A stretch of DNA of 64,000 nucleotides from Sphagnum compactum (Eukaryota > Bryophyta > Sphagnopsida > Sphagnales): the NCBI GenBank assembly GCA_965153455.1, contig OZ234502.1:14043495-14107494 (forward strand), read 5' to 3'. Shown here piece by piece: positions 1 through 13,382 of this stretch (position 1 is its first letter; each line of letters begins with the position of its first letter). Below the pieces are notes generated by a model. It worked only from the letters and a program-made list of their open reading frames with translations, was not told the DNA's origin and did not search any database. The position numbers and the translations under genes were made by a program.

Positions 1-119
1 ATAAATTAAGTAAACAAAATTTAATAAAATATGCATTAACCAACCAAAATGGATGCAATTATGACATTGTTTCCATTATAAATTGTTTGTAATACCTACA
101 TATGGGGATTTATGTTCAT

Positions 120-790
120 CATCCATGAACTAGGGCGAACCCTAATAAATTCATAGGTAGGATTAAGGGGCTAGGGGGGTGGGAAGAGTGAGTAGGTAAT
201 TAATTAGGTTGGCTATGTAAAAAACATAGGTAGGTAGGTGAACATAATGATAAGTAGGAAGGTGGGTTCATAGGTAGGTAAGTAGGTGTATAGGTAGGTA
301 GTTGGGGTAGTAGGGAAGTTTAATACGTAGAAAGGAAGTTCAAAAAGCAAGGTAGATAAGTTATTAGAATAGGTAGGCATGTAGGTAAGCAAGTTAATAA
401 GTAGGAAGAAAATTACATTAGCAAGGTAGCTAGGTAGATAGGTAAATTAATATGTAGGAAACAATTTACCTTATCAAAGTGACTAGGTTTGTAAAATACT
501 TATGTCAATAGGGCGGTTGTGTATATAAGGTTGTTAAATAGTAAAATAGCTAGGTCAATAGGGTAGGTAGTTAGTACAATGGTTAAGTCAGTAGGGAAGT
601 TAAGTTAGTAGAATATGTAGTTCACAAGGTAGTTAGGTTAGTAGGGTAGGTAGTTAGTATAATAGTTAAGTCAGTAAGATAACTAGTTATTAAGGTAGCT
701 ATGTCAGTAAGCAATAATTAGTAAGGTACCAAGGTTGGTACAATACTTATGAGGGTAAGAAGGTGAGTAGGGTAGCTATGTGTGAGGTCA
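120..790. repeat. Degenerate AGGT/GTAG-rich simple repeat
   Basis: This stretch is built from imperfect copies of GTAGGTAGGT-like words separated by short A/T-rich spacers, with recurring longer phrases such as 'gttaagtcagtag' and 'gggtaggtagttagta'. The G-rich, C-poor strand bias is strong. No coding frame can be seen. It looks like an old tetranucleotide-based minisatellite that has drifted. The bases before it (1-119) and after it (791-2165) show nothing recognisable. Confidence 0.6.
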
Positions 791-2165
791 GGTACAAGGA
801 AAAAACAACCAAGAACAAACCTAAAAAAAAGAGTAAAGTGGTCAATAGTAAAATGATCCCCTTAGTTTTCCTTCCTTAAACTTCATGATGAACAAGTCAA
901 CTAGATTGTGTCCTCTTACACCAAATATGTTCTACTTCTTTTCAACAATTACAAGCCATGCACTTTCATGCACAACACCCTCCACTTGCATTTTACATCT
1001 TTGTAAATCTTCCCAACAACTCCAAAAGCTTCTTCATCTAACTAAACTACATTGTTGCAATATGACATATTGAACACTATTGGGGATGTTATGTAAGTTT
1101 CTTTGATGCTTGATATGATATCATAATTCCCACGAGGAAAGACACCTTACTAAACACCATCTGTTTAGACTAAAATTAGGCAATTATCTCCTTTGGAGAA
1201 AGGGCCTTTGGAGAAAGGACTTTTAGTTCTTGTTAAGTTGCAAAATAAATTGGAAAAAGGTTTGTTTTACTTTTGGTCTTATTGATATTTTAACAAGATA
1301 ATTTTAATTCCATTTTTGGTTATTTCAAATGAATTTTTTTCTTGGTTTTTGGAATTTTGAATCTTGTTTATTTAATAATGATAGTTCCCAATTGATTTTT
1401 ATTTAGTTTTGTTACAATTTATAGAATATGATGAAGGTTATATTGAAGTTGTTAAAGTGTCATTTAATTTGGTTAATGTCAATTAAGGTTAAATGTGAAG
1501 TAATGTTGTTTCAAATCGATTAAGAATCCAATTCTGGTTACAATTCAACAATTATCATGCTTCCAATTCTCATTCAATAGTAAATGGAATTGGAAGACCT
1601 ATTTTGGGTCTTAGTTGCATACAAATAATGGTGTTTAGCTTTTGAATTGAACAAAAACTAATTTTTCAAGACTAGAATTAGTGGTTAACTCAAGACAACT
1701 TTAATTAACCTCCCAACACTAATTTGTACCACTATTGTCTTAGAATATGGGGCATGCCATAACCTAAAAATCAGAATGCACATCTCCTACCCCACTTAGT
1801 GTACATTTATTTTATAGATCTTTATATGACCATATGTACACATTAGTATGTAGTTTTTACCCATTTGACCTACTACTATGTATGCACAATAATATATTTC
1901 CCTTACACATCAAGGCATATTAACATGTGGTTTTCACATTTGATTATCAAAACCTAATTATCAAATTTTAACATATTTATAAAGAAAAAAATTGACACTT
2001 GAAAAGTAAAAATTTGATTTAAAATGGAAAAAATTGCAACAACATTTTTCATCCCTTTCAAAAGCTCCTTCAAATTATTCTAACTCCTCATTTAAATTTG
2101 CATTAATCTCAATTAACTCCACTAAGTTAAAGGGGGATTGAATGTGCAACTAACTTTAGGATAAT

Positions 2166-5100
2166 TCAGCCAATTTTTGTTAACAAAAAACAAATGTTTT
2201 GAGTTTTTGAGTTGTTTAATTGCAAAAACCATATTTTTAAATTAATAAGTATTCCAATTAAAGAAAGAATTATCTTTGTTTCAATTTGTGAACCAAAAAT
2301 CCTTAATATTTGATGGGCAACAAATCCAATTGCAAGAAACATAGTTTCATGTTTCTCCATCATTGAAATGGGCATTTGATGTCTTTGCCATTAACTTGAT
2401 ATTGTTTAAAAATCAAAATTTCTTTACTCACAAGGTCCTTTGTCAGCACATTAACATTGGCTATCACTTAAGAAATATCCAACCTCTATTCTTCATCAAC
2501 TTTTCAATTGACAATAATAATTTTAGATTCAACCAAATGGTGCAAATGATGATGACATTTAATAAGCATGGGGTACAAAAATTTTGTATCATATTTCTCA
2601 ATAATGGCCTTCCTTTGCCCACAGTTGATAAGTGAGGCCATTGAATGGAAACTTTTAAATCTAGGGTCCAACATTAGAGAAAACATATTATGATTTTTTT
2701 CCTTCATATTTCCTTAGAAAGAAAATAAAATAATCCAAAACCCCAACAACTTCCTTTTTGATGTTGGAAGCCAAACATGTTATTTCAAGAACAATGTCAC
2801 TTGCATCTTCATCCATTAGGTTATTAAAAGAAATTGTAGTTTCAACTTCATTCTTAAAATTTGAACTAGATATGCAAAATTTACTGCATTAATTGACAAC
2901 CAATGGTCCTTAGATTGGTTTCAAAATGCAAGTAGATATAGTAAGGCCAAGGTAATAAACAATAATTTGGGAACTATGCCATGTCAAAGGAGGTGGCACT
3001 CTTGTAATCATCCTCACAATATTTTTGCTTGCTATAACAAAGTATTATAATCTCCTTGAACTACAAAGTTTTTTGAAAAGGATATCTTGATAAGAAAATC
3101 TACAAAGGCAACAAATATAGGTTAGATTGTGTTTTGTGTAAGAAATTTAAAAGGAAATGCAACCTTGTCAATCATTGGGGTATTTAGTTTCCTTGGAGGC
3201 AATTTAGAATTTAAAGATGTCTTTTTCCATTCTTGTCTACTTTTACCTAATGTTTTGGACCAAAATCATACACATTACACCAAAAGGTAGCATCCAGGAC
3301 TCCATTTATGACCACAAACGTAAGTCATAAATGTCATGTTGAGGAGACCATAATCTCAAAAGATCATGCAATCATGGTTGTTGAATTTTGTAATATTACA
3401 TTCAATATTAATTATGGAAGATGCATCCAATGGTTGAAATTTAATTTAAAAAACATACATTATAAAATTTTACAATAATTTCTTATTATCACATGGCAAT
3501 CTATTCCAAATTTTTTTAAAATATTAACCATTTATGGGCTACCCTTGTCAACCTAAAGTTAAGAAATGAACTATTTTTTGCCCCAATCATATGATGTCAT
3601 GTGGCAACCAAAACTTAAAGAACCTAAGTTAGGTTAAGCAACTTAACCTAGAAGATTAAATTATGTCATTTAATCTCTAGGAAATTTAGGCTAGACAAGT
3701 TAGCCTATGAGCTTAGGTTAGGCCACCTTAGACTAAAAACAAACTTAAAATAAGTTTGTTAAACTACTTAAATGAAAAAAACCTAGGTAATATTAGGTTT
3801 CTAGGTTGCAAGTGTGAGGAGTTGAACCTTTCAATTTCATTTTGAGGGTTCAAATCTTTAACTATTACACCACAACTTTTTATTTGTAACATTATACTTA
3901 GTCATCACAAAAATATAATCACCAACATATTTTAACCTAAGTTAATTTACCTCAAGTTGACCTTGGTTGGTTTAGGGTAATTTAGACCACTTTAAACTAA
4001 CCTAAATTGACCTAAACTAATTTAAGCCACCCACTAAGTTTAGCTTAGGTTATGTTAGGCTTTCCTAAGTTGTTGTTTATTAACCAAGAATAACCTAAGA
4101 TTATTTCTAAAAAATACTAAATTTAAAAGTTAAATTTAAAAACTAAACCTAAGGGTTAAATTTAAAGACTAAACCTAAGCTAAATTTAAACTAAATGTTA
4201 AACTTTTAAAAAACCTATGCTAAACCTAGATGCTAAACCTAAGCTAAAAATAAAGGCTAAACTTAGAAGCTAAACCTAAAAGGATAAACTTATAAGGTAA
4301 ATTTAAGGTAAATCTAAAGACTAAATTTAAAGGTTAAATTTAGGTTAAACCTAAAGGCTAAATTTAAAAATTAAACTTACAAGCTAAATTTAGATTAAAC
4401 TTAGGTTAAACATATGGGTTAAACTTAGGTTAAACTTAGAAACAAATCTAGGCAAAACCTAAAGGTTAAACTTATATGTTAAACCTAAACTAAACCTAAA
4501 TAAAATTTAGAGGTTAAATTTTAAAAGTTAAACATAGGTTAAATTTAAATTAAACCTAAAAATCAAACCTTAATTAAATCCATAATTTCAGTTTAAAGGT
4601 TAAACCTAAGTTGAATTTAGGTTAAACCTAGGTTGACCAAATCAAAGCCTAATGTGAGTGTATTTTCATATGGATTGGACAAAAAGAAAAAAATTCAATG
4701 GCATGATGTTGGATTAAATTTATATTTGTGGTTCATGCGTAAAATCAAAATATTTAAAATCACTCACAATTGGTTGATGATCATAAGTTATTCTACATAA
4801 TTAATTGTTTATTTTGGGGCTAGTTTTGGAAATATCTAGATTATATATATTATAATTATTTTTCTAATGATAATTGTGAACATATTGTTATTAATTACAT
4901 ACATTAACTGATAACTTTTTTCATATAAAATTTTCCTAGCTTGTTCATGTGTCTATTGATACATTTTGCTATTTGGTCAAACATGATTTTGAAATCAACT
5001 CACATGCCTTGATCATGTAGTTGTGAAATTCATGATATGACTTAATTATGTAGTCAAACATGACTAAGGACATGACTATATGACAAAAACGTAATCATAG

Positions 5101-5651
5101 TTGCAAAAATGTTCAAGTCATGGATATTGCCTTTTGGCATAATGACGGTTTTACAAATCTCTTTGTACAAATTTGATAGATACATATTTCAAGCCTTTGT
5201 TGATATTTCCATCCATTTATAGCATATTCACATGCTTTAAATAATGCACACACAAAACAAATTTCTTGGAAACTTTTTGTAAAACCTAATACCTCACATT
5301 TTATAATTAATTTTAATGTTGCAATCATAGATAATATTTAGGTTAAACCTTTCATCCTTCACACAAATAATAATTTTTTTCTTCAAAACTCATATTTGTC
5401 CAACAATTCAATCAAGTTTTTAACCAAAATTTGTCCAATAATGTCATGGGCACAAAAACAACCAAAACACAAATATTTTCAATGGATATGAATAAATCAT
5501 GACAAAAATGTAAGTCTATTTCTAAATCCAAAGATAAAACATGAAGACCAAGGACATAAACATGAAGTGTGAAAAATGTGGGTTCAAAATGAACTTTATT
5601 ATGAAAACATAAGAAAAATAGAACATGGCTATGGTGCAAGATCATACACAA
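2166..5651 (-). pseudogene. Decayed hAT-type transposase, interrupted
   Basis: Three minus-strand blocks lie in the right order for one hAT transposase. Block 1 (about 5651-5113) reads LLDKFWLKT, then LLDKYEF and IATLKLIIKCEVLGF, resembling the middle of hAT proteins. Block 2 (about 2707-2504) reads MFSLMLDPRFKS followed by YPMLIKCHHHLH. Block 3 (2375-2166) reads EKHETMFLAIGFVAHQIL and GSQIETKIILSL, resembling the C-terminal dimerisation region. Several stops and frameshifts are visible, so no protein is made. The blocks are separated by about 2.4 kb that includes the simple repeat at 3590-4660, probably a later insertion or expansion. A plus-strand relic of the same family lies at 47.0-49.1 kb. 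The family call rests on recognising these motifs by eye; terminal repeats were not found. Confidence 0.65.
3590..4660. repeat. Degenerate AAACCTAA / TTAGGTTAA minisatellite
   Basis: About 1 kb made of short drifting units such as CTAAACCTAAG, TTAAATTTAAAGG and TAGGTTAAAC. It recalls plant telomere repeats (CCCTAAA) in word shape but exact CCCTAAA arrays are absent, so it is better called a low-complexity minisatellite. The centre (4120-4640) is the most regular, with a period near 10-12 bases. It sits between pieces of the minus-strand hAT relic. Confidence 0.6.
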
Positions 5652-6557
5652 AATTGGTGTTGATCATATTAAATGTGACATGAAGAGAATTATCTTCATT
5701 TATACATTATTAAAGATTTAGTTTTTAAAAAATTCAAAAAAATTCAAAAGATCTCAAAATATTCTAGACTAACTTGAGAGATGTCAAAAGATTTCAAATT
5801 GATTCGAGATATCTCAAGTTAAATAAATTCTGAACTGCAATTTTTTTTTCTCATTTTTAATAAATAAGATAAAATGATTTACCCTTTTTTTTAATCTTTT
5901 TATACCCTAACCACGGGTGTGTGATAAAGGTTACCCGGGCCTTACCCATTTATCCGAAATTATAAAATTTGTTTACCCAGACCCTACCCTAATGGAACAA
6001 AGAAAGGCAAAAAAACCCTTACCCTTGAATAAATAAATTAAAATCTTTCATATACCCTTACCCTGAGATATATAAAAATAATATACCCACACAACACTGC
6101 TATATACCTAGTGCCCATGCCTTAAAGGTGACCTATATAAAGCTTATCCAAAGGAACACAAAACACACTACATATAATGTCTGGGGTGGCAGAAAATCAT
6201 TTTCCGCACACACATTTAGGTCAGAATTAAGACTCAAGAGTGTACGATTGTCATTAAAAGATCGTCATATATATATAATGGTGGTCGAAGAAAATGACAT
6301 AATCTGCCACCCCATACCTGAATGTTCATGTTCGTGTTCGGAATCTCAGTTCCCAGTTATGGTTCCACACATGAGTGGAATCGGCAATCTGGTTCAAAAT
6401 GAAATTCCCAATTCCGTGTTGGAACCTGTTCCAAAAATCAGGCCTACTTCTGGTTCAATTTTTGGTAATTGAAACTGACGATTCTAACCGGCCAAAACTG
6501 GGTACCCACCCAACACTGGTATTAAGCTAAGTTTAAAAGACTTGTAAGTCAACCCAG
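5652..6557. other. Spacer without recognisable gene
   Basis: AT-rich DNA. At 5890-6090 there are several ACCCTTACCC/TTACCC words, and from 6100 the composition becomes less AT-rich. A reading frame at 6128-6472 shows no family resemblance and was not accepted as a gene. Confidence 0.5.
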
Positions 6558-6639
6558 ATGATGCCGCCGGTCCCACAACTTGTGGATGAGGCATTGACTT
6601 ATCATACATCCAGTTTCGGAACACCAACAAGGAGTGTTA

Positions 6640-6722
6640 TGGAGCTAATTGGATTCGAACCCCTAACCACATGCGAATGTGGGCGGTGGGCGCAAATGCT
6701 CCAACCACTGAGCTACGTCTCT
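6640..6722 (-). mobile_element. tRNA-derived SINE head or tRNA pseudogene
   Basis: On the minus strand a Pol III A box (TAGCTCAGTGGTTGG, ending near 6701) is followed about 40 bases later by a B box (GGTTCGAATCC, 6661-6651). The D-arm pairs GCTC with GAGC, and the T loop is canonical. The anticodon region does not fold as a normal 5-bp stem but contains a CCACAT/ATGTGG hairpin, so this is probably not a working tRNA. A divergent long-variable-arm tRNA is the alternative. The A box plus B box fit a tRNA-derived SINE, whose body would run toward 6540. The element ends about 290 bases before the start codon of the EMB1703-like gene, on the opposite strand, so it lies in that gene's promoter or 5' leader. 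Confidence 0.55.
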
Positions 6723-7012
6723 CTCGATCTTGCCAAAGGATAAGAGGATACTGTGCGCCGGTGCAAAGCGAGAGAAGAAGTAGTAGAAGAAGAAGGGACA
6801 ATTTTCCCCTATATCTCTTTTGAGTAGAATAAGCAAAGCAGAGCGGTTGCATGCTCTTGTTGTCATGATCGCCTGCGGCGAAAATAATCGAGACTGTGAG
6901 TTGTAATCCAGTGGCGGAATTCTCTCTGTTTGAGTGGTTTCTGTTGGGAGCAGTTGGGTGGTTGTAGTTTTTGTGGGTTTTCGGAAATTGGAATTCCAAG
7001 TGAGTGAGTGCC

Positions 7013-10000
7013 ATGGCTGCTGCTGCAGCTTCTGTCTTTTGTAGTAGTGTTCCTTGTGGTGTTGGGTGCAGTAACAAGGTAATAGTAGTGCACAGCGGAA
7101 TTTTGTCGAGAAGAAGGGCGAGCGCAGGTGACGTTTCTTCCAACAAGAGGAGATTGCAGTTGTTGTTGGGGTTTCGTGCAATTAGGGTTAGGGTTTTGCT
7201 CCGTGGAGGGGGTTTGAAGAGGAGGGATGTGTATCATAGCAACGTGGGTTTGGGAGGTGAAATTTTGTCAGCTTTTAGACATGGAGAAGCGCGGAGAAAA
7301 CAATCAGGACTTGGCTGTCTTGTTGTGGCTGCAGCCAGTCGAGGTTCGCGAGCTGTAGTGGAAGAATTGCATGAAACTGAAACCACTGCATCATCGTCTG
7401 ATCAAGGGGACCGAACTAGTAGTCTACATCAAAGCGAAGAAGCAGAGGATGCCATGAATTCAGTCTCGTCAGATACCACTAATTCAGGCAGCAAATTTTT
7501 AGGGTTTCAGGATTTGAAGAGCAAAGGGGGCAAAGCTTGGAACAATTTCGTACAATGGCATGTTCTATACAGAAATGACATTGCAACTTGGGGGGTAGGG
7601 ACAAACCCTATCTTCTTCCTCGAGGAGAACAGTGATGGCTCTCTGAAAGTAAGAATTGACGACTCCGAGATTGAACGAAGGTCTGGGATTGGACCTTTTT
7701 TTGCAAAAGATGGTGACAGTGAAACGAATGCTTTGTTTGCTGAGCGAACAGCACGAGCTCAGAAGCTAGCTGAAGATATTGAGGCCGGTCTTGTCAAACC
7801 CTCGAAGGCCAGTTCAATTTTCAAGTGGCAGAGCTCCCAGGATGTGATTACTGGTCCAAAGGAAGCACTTGTCAATGTATACAATGCAGTTTTCAAATCA
7901 GAAGGTGGCGGAGTATACAACCGAGTCAGCTCAGTGGTGGCTAAAACACCACCAGTGGTGAAGTTTTCCTTGTTGGGATTCATGGTGTTCTATGGAATTT
8001 GTTTTGTGTGGGCTGCGAGAATTTTCTTCTCAAAGGAGAAACAGGAAGCAGCCAAAAAGGATTATGAGACTGATCTCCGGGTGAGGAAACTGGAGATGAT
8101 GAAGGCTGAAATGAATCAGGCAGCTGGTCCAGGTGAGGAAAGAGATGGGTATGACTCAATTGTGTATTGCAATTCCTGACTGAATATTATGGAATTTGGG
8201 TTTGGTAAGGGTGGGTAAGAATCTGATGATTCCTGCTCATCACATTTTTGTTGTCTTCAAAGTAAGTAAGTGCTAACTTGTGAGGGTGAGGAGAAACAAG
8301 ACCACATCGGTGCTGGCACTTTAAGATTCTGAGTTAGTAAGAGATAATCCCTCAGCCAATGTGTCCATGACTGAACATGAGATCAATTTAGACTAGTATG
8401 TGGAGAAGAGGTAGTCTGGCCTTACCTGCAGTTCTTGCTGTGGAGAAGTAGGTAAGGTTTTCGGGAGGGTTAAAAGTGACCTGGTTTGGTCAGTTGGGTC
8501 AGGGAAGCCAGCTGCCGAGGAGGATCAGTTTCGCAAAAGAATTCAGGAAATACAGAGTATGGCACGGGCAGCCCGTCTTTCAGAGCAACGAGATATTGCG
8601 GCACGTGCATCATCTGTTGGGGTTGAGAAAGGGCCTGTGAGGATTATTACTGGAAGTGGTCATTTGAGCCAGAAATCTTTGAACAGGCTAACTGGGGTTC
8701 CCGACAAGAATGCTGATTCTGAGATTGAAGATGGCATTTCTCCCAACAGATTGGCTGCTTCTGGTAAGTCATCTTGGAGTTATTCTCTGGTTTGCACACT
8801 TCTTGGTGCACCTTGTTCTTCTGTCATCTTTGAAATGTTGGCATTTTGTATTTACTTCTCCAGTGCAGTTCTGCCCCCCTGCTGCATTAGCAATCTCTTA
8901 ACAAAGTCTATCTAGAGCTACCTGAAATGTTTGTCAGGAGTTTCAATTGTGGCAATTTTAAAGAATCAAGTGAACTGACTTTTTGGCTAACCTTGGGGGA
9001 ACACACCTCATGAGCACCTAGCAGTGCAGTATTACATACAGTAATGTGCCCTTGTCTCTGATTCTTGTTAAGGTAAGGCTGGTGATGGCCCCCCAGAGTT
9101 TGATACCACCAAATTGAAGAACCTTGCAAAACGCTTGGATGAGATCCGGCAATCCCATACCACAAATTCAAGCGCATCAACGACAAATGCAGCTTCACTC
9201 AATGTGGATAAGGCAGATTCTTCCTCAGGAGAGCAGAATAGTTTGCAGTCTTCTATATCAGGGCAAGAAGGTGAGTTGCATTGGTTTCTGCTCACATCTT
9301 TGTCAGGTCTTTTGGTGCATTTCAGGGATGGTGGCCTATCCACACTCACATCAGCCAAAAGGGGATTGCATCTCATTGATGTAAGAAAGAACCTGAGAGA
9401 CCCTAGTTTATCAGAGGTGAATCAGAAAGCTACATGCTTTGTGCAACTGGGTTTCTGAAACTGCCAATTTCAAGACATCAAATAATAATTCTATGTGTGA
9501 AAGAGATTGTGATATAGTTTCACATTTGACCCTTGTGCAACATATCTATTACAAAAAAACTCACTGTGTGGTAGTGCCTGCTCTCAGTGGCAAGAATTTG
9601 GGGTGCAGGGGATGTTCTGAAGAGGGAGAGCATTCAAGATGGGAGGGCTAGAAACAATGGTGAGGTAGCTATTCCAGAAGGTGAAATTGGCATGCCTTCA
9701 AGTGGAAAGGCAGATGATGAGTCTCATGAGGACCAGATCAGCTTCACTAGGGATGCAAAGGTGGTGGCTCCTCAAGTATTGGATGAGGTGATTCCCGTAA
9801 AAAAAGATGAAGCTGTGAAGTCACCAATCAATGGGTCTGTAAGGGTTTCAACCAAAGCACCAAGCCCCACAGACACAAATCCTGTAGCTAATGGCAGAGT
9901 GAATGGTGGTGCACCGCCCAGTCAACCTCTGGGTGTTAAACCCCTGCGTGTCATTCTATCTCCAGAGGAGGCCAGGGCCAGGATTGAGGCGAAGAAGGCA

Positions 10001-13000
10001 AAGGAGGCAAAGGAGGGAACCTCTTCTGTGTCTGATACCTCAAAGAACAACTCTAACTATTTTAGGCCAAGACGGATTGTTGTGAAGCCCCAGGAGGAAG
10101 TAGGTGAGGTGGGTGTCAGTGAGACACAGCCCCTGGCCGAGTTGCCAAAGGCTGATGTAGAAGGGGATAAAGCATCTCCAGGAGAGCTGGGAGAGAAGAG
10201 TGGTGGAGTTTCAATTGCAGATGTTCCAGAATCTGATGTACTGAGGATTGTAGCAGATGGTGAGTTCTGTTCTTTTTCTGTGGGAGTTTTTCCTTGGGTT
10301 GTAACTAAAGAAAGCGCTTAGTGTTGTATTTTTTTGCTTTGTAGGTTTTGTTCATTCTATCCCTCACTGCTGAAATTGAAGGCAGGAAACCTTGTACTAG
10401 GGGGTTTCCCAGATTAAGGCAGCAGGGCTTGACTACACTGGAATGCCCCTCAAGCAGAGCTAGAGTAGTCAGTCTGGTGAAGAATGTTGTGGCTGTTACA
10501 AATTATTCCATTTGATTGTGACTACTTGCTTTTCCCTGGTAACTCCAATTTTGACAAGAGAAATTGCAGAATCCACCTGGGAGGTTACATGTACTGCTTG
10601 ACTGAAATGAGATTTGTTGAGTATTCTCACTCTTTCTAGAACCTTTCTGAACAGAGGATGTCAACAGTCAGCGTGATGGCATGGGAGAAGGACCTGAGAA
10701 TGGAGAGCTAAAAGAGACACAGGAGAAAAATGCAAAGGATGAAGAGCAGGAGGAGCAGGAATGGATGCGGGATGAAGTATTGAAAGCAATAGTTTTCAAA
10801 GTCCGTGACAATGAGCAGGCAGGCCGTGAGAGCTTCCATGGTCTTGACTCCAAAGAAGAGATGCTGTTCTTCAAGGGTCTGGAGCGGAAGTTTGAGCGAG
10901 AGGGAGAAATGGTCAAGACATGGATCCAAGAGCGGGTTGAGAATCTTGACTATGGCCATGGTAAATTAACCTAACCATGTTTATTCAGTTTTAACTTGGG
11001 AAAGCAGATTTTCTCTCTCCCATCTGCAGAAGTCCATCTGAGATCCAATTGGACTGTATATTGACAAAATTTATGCTTTAGAGGCTTTAGGGCTCAGGCA
11101 ATTTGACTCTTAGTGCACATGACATTCTCCAGATGGCATTTCTGTTGATGATCCACCTGAAATGTACATGGCGAGATGGAAGGATCAAGAACCTGGTGAG
11201 ATGGCAGGTAATGCCAATAGATTGTCTCAATTCAAAGAGGACCGGAAACGCATAATTGAACAACAGATGGGTGTCTCTTCCTCTTCTCCTCATGCCTCAG
11301 CTCCTCCTCCACCCGTTTCTCCACCTCCCCCAAAACCTGTTTCTTCATCTCCCCCTAAACCTCCTCAAGGAAAGGACCCAAAAACAAGGCCGCAGTCAGA
11401 GAGAGGCCGTTCAGGTGAACGCACAGCAGTAAATGGCACGAAGACATTGGTCAGCAGCAGTGGCAGGTATTTTATTCCCTGCATCAGTCGGTTACAGAAC
11501 TTGAATCAGTTGAATAGCCCCTCTTGTGAGCTCTCTGGGCAGTATCCAATGCTGGAAGATGAACCTAAAGTGAAAACTTATCATACGGTTTAGGGTTCAG
11601 TCAGATCTTACGAACCTGAATGATTTGTTTGACTCCTGATGCTGCTACAGTTCTTGTTTGGTGTCAATCTCATTCATGTGGGTGAGATTTCTTGAGTCAA
11701 TATATGAATTTCACCATAGGTTTAATATGTTTTTATCAACAACTGATTGACCAGTAGAGGACCTACATTTAAGTTCTACGTCTTTGTTTAGGGTGTGCCT
11801 TTGTAGCTTTTGCAAAGTGAACTTTTTCTGTTTGTTTGGAGGGGTGAAGACTTCCACACACATTTGAGTTGTGTTGGGCTCCTTTGAGGACTTCATAACT
11901 GTTGACCTACTGTAAAGTCAGAGGAGCCTGATCTATTGCTGTGGTCAATCATCTGGCGCTAGATTGTTTTGTGCCACAGCAATCTTTGTAGGTCATTTAT
12001 CCTTAACCCTTCAATCCTGACATGATGATGCTGAATGCTCTAAGGGTTGAGAGTTGCATGTACTGAAAGCCCTTGGCTTTTTGAGTGTACAGGCAGAAAA
12101 AACCAGAAGCAGAACAGATGCCAAACTCAAAGAAGTGGACACAAGATCTTCAAAGAAAGTATGACATGGAGAGGGATCCAGAACAGCGGGCACTGATGAG
12201 AGAGTTTGGACAAGATCTGGAGAAATGGATCACAGATGGAGAAATTCAGGAGGCACAGTATTTACTGTCCAAAGGTGCTGAAGGAGAGCAGGAGTATGCT
12301 CGAAGGCACTATGAAAAAATCAAAGCCAAAATTCGGGAGCAACAAGAAAGGTTTGGAGAACAGGCTATGCTTGAGAAGTACAGTGAATACAAGCCCACCA
12401 AAAAAGAAGCTGATCTGTGGTGGCTTGATTTGCCCTATGTTCTGGTAAGGCACTGGAACTATATGAACAGCACGTAAGCATTCTTTTGTCATATGACAAA
12501 ATGATTCAGGTGGAAGGGTTTAGGTTGGGTTGGGTGGGATATAGTGTTCATGGTGAGGATCCAGTGGTATTGTAGAGTCATGATGTTTGAGGGTGCAGAT
12601 CATTGTGAAGGTTTTTGCAGTGGTATCTATTGATGATAAAGGTTAGTAGTATGGATCTCAGGATGGGCTCACTGTCTCTAAGTCATCTCTTCCTTTCAAG
12701 TTGGTGTAATGATTGGATGTACTTCTTTTCCTGGTTGTAGTGTATTGGGGTTCGGTCCAAATCTGAATCCAAGGAAGAAGGACTTTACTCTTTGAACATG
12801 ACTCCTGATTTCGAAGGCATCACTGGCACCAAATCCGAAACCAAGTACCATACAGTTGCTTTTCAAGACCGGAAAGATGCTGTTAATTTTTGTAGTCTAT
12901 TGCTCTCACAACCAGATAAGTTTGTGGCTGACAGCGCCGAGGTTGTCCCTCTCAGTCCCAAAGTACGTATGCCTTCATCATTGTTGCTCTCACTCCATTG

Positions 13001-13382
13001 CCCCTAGATGACCCTGCTGCACTAGGTTCTAGGCACTTCTGACCAGCACTTGTTACCAGTACTGATAGCTCTTGCATGTTCCACATCCCATGCTTAATGA
13101 TATGGGTTCCATGTAGTATACTGAAGTTCCCTTTCCCATGGCTGTGTAACACAGGATCTTTATCAAGAGGCCAAGGAAGAGGGGTTCAAGGTAACTGTTT
13201 TGAAAAAAGGGCAGCTTAAGCTAGTGCCTGGGCAGCCACTGGAAGATGTTGAGCAGCGAATCATTGAGATTGGAAGTTCAGTTTACTGGGAAGAGCTTGA
13301 ACGTGAACGCTCAATTGACATTGACGCAGTTCTTGATGATGGCTTTGGTTATGGTGGCCAAAAGAGTTCCTTCCCTTCATAG
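7013..13382 (+). CDS. EMB1703: EMB1703-like plastid protein, nine exons
   Basis: Exons by splice motif and frame: 7013-8132, 8503-8763, 9073-9270, 9609-10259, 10655-10960, 11133-11466, 12093-12444, 12741-12962, 13155-13382. They join to 1223 codons, close to the length I recall for Arabidopsis EMB1703 (about 1.1 thousand residues). Start: ATG at 7013 in a strong context (GCCATGG). The N-terminus is rich in Ala, Ser, Val and Arg with few acidic residues, like a chloroplast transit peptide. Residues 184-194 read VLYRNDIATWG, a block I associate with this family. One membrane segment lies at about 317-340. Later come acidic and Lys/Glu-rich stretches, a DGISVDDPPE motif opening exon 6, a proline-rich run in exon 6, and a C-terminal domain with FQDRKDAVNFCSLLL and VTVLKKGQLKLVPGQP. 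In Arabidopsis the homologue is plastid-targeted and loss is embryo-lethal; its biochemical role is unclear to me. Introns 1-5 are all phase 1, then phases 2, 0 and 0. Confidence 0.78.

Noticed and set aside
3590-4660. True interstitial telomere array
   Set aside because: Exact CCCTAAA/TTTAGGG tandem copies are missing.
6128-6472. 114-codon plus-strand frame
   Set aside because: No family resemblance, no promoter or splice context, and it lies in repeat-like spacer.
6637-7237. Three overlapping minus-strand frames of 124-172 codons
   Set aside because: They are antisense shadows of the EMB1703-like leader and first exon and of the SINE-like element.
7004-8182. A 391-codon single-exon reading of the EMB1703-like first exon to the stop near 8179
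   Set aside because: The donor CAG|GTGAGG at 8133 and the in-phase continuation at 8503 give a family-consistent protein; the tail read from the intron matches nothing.
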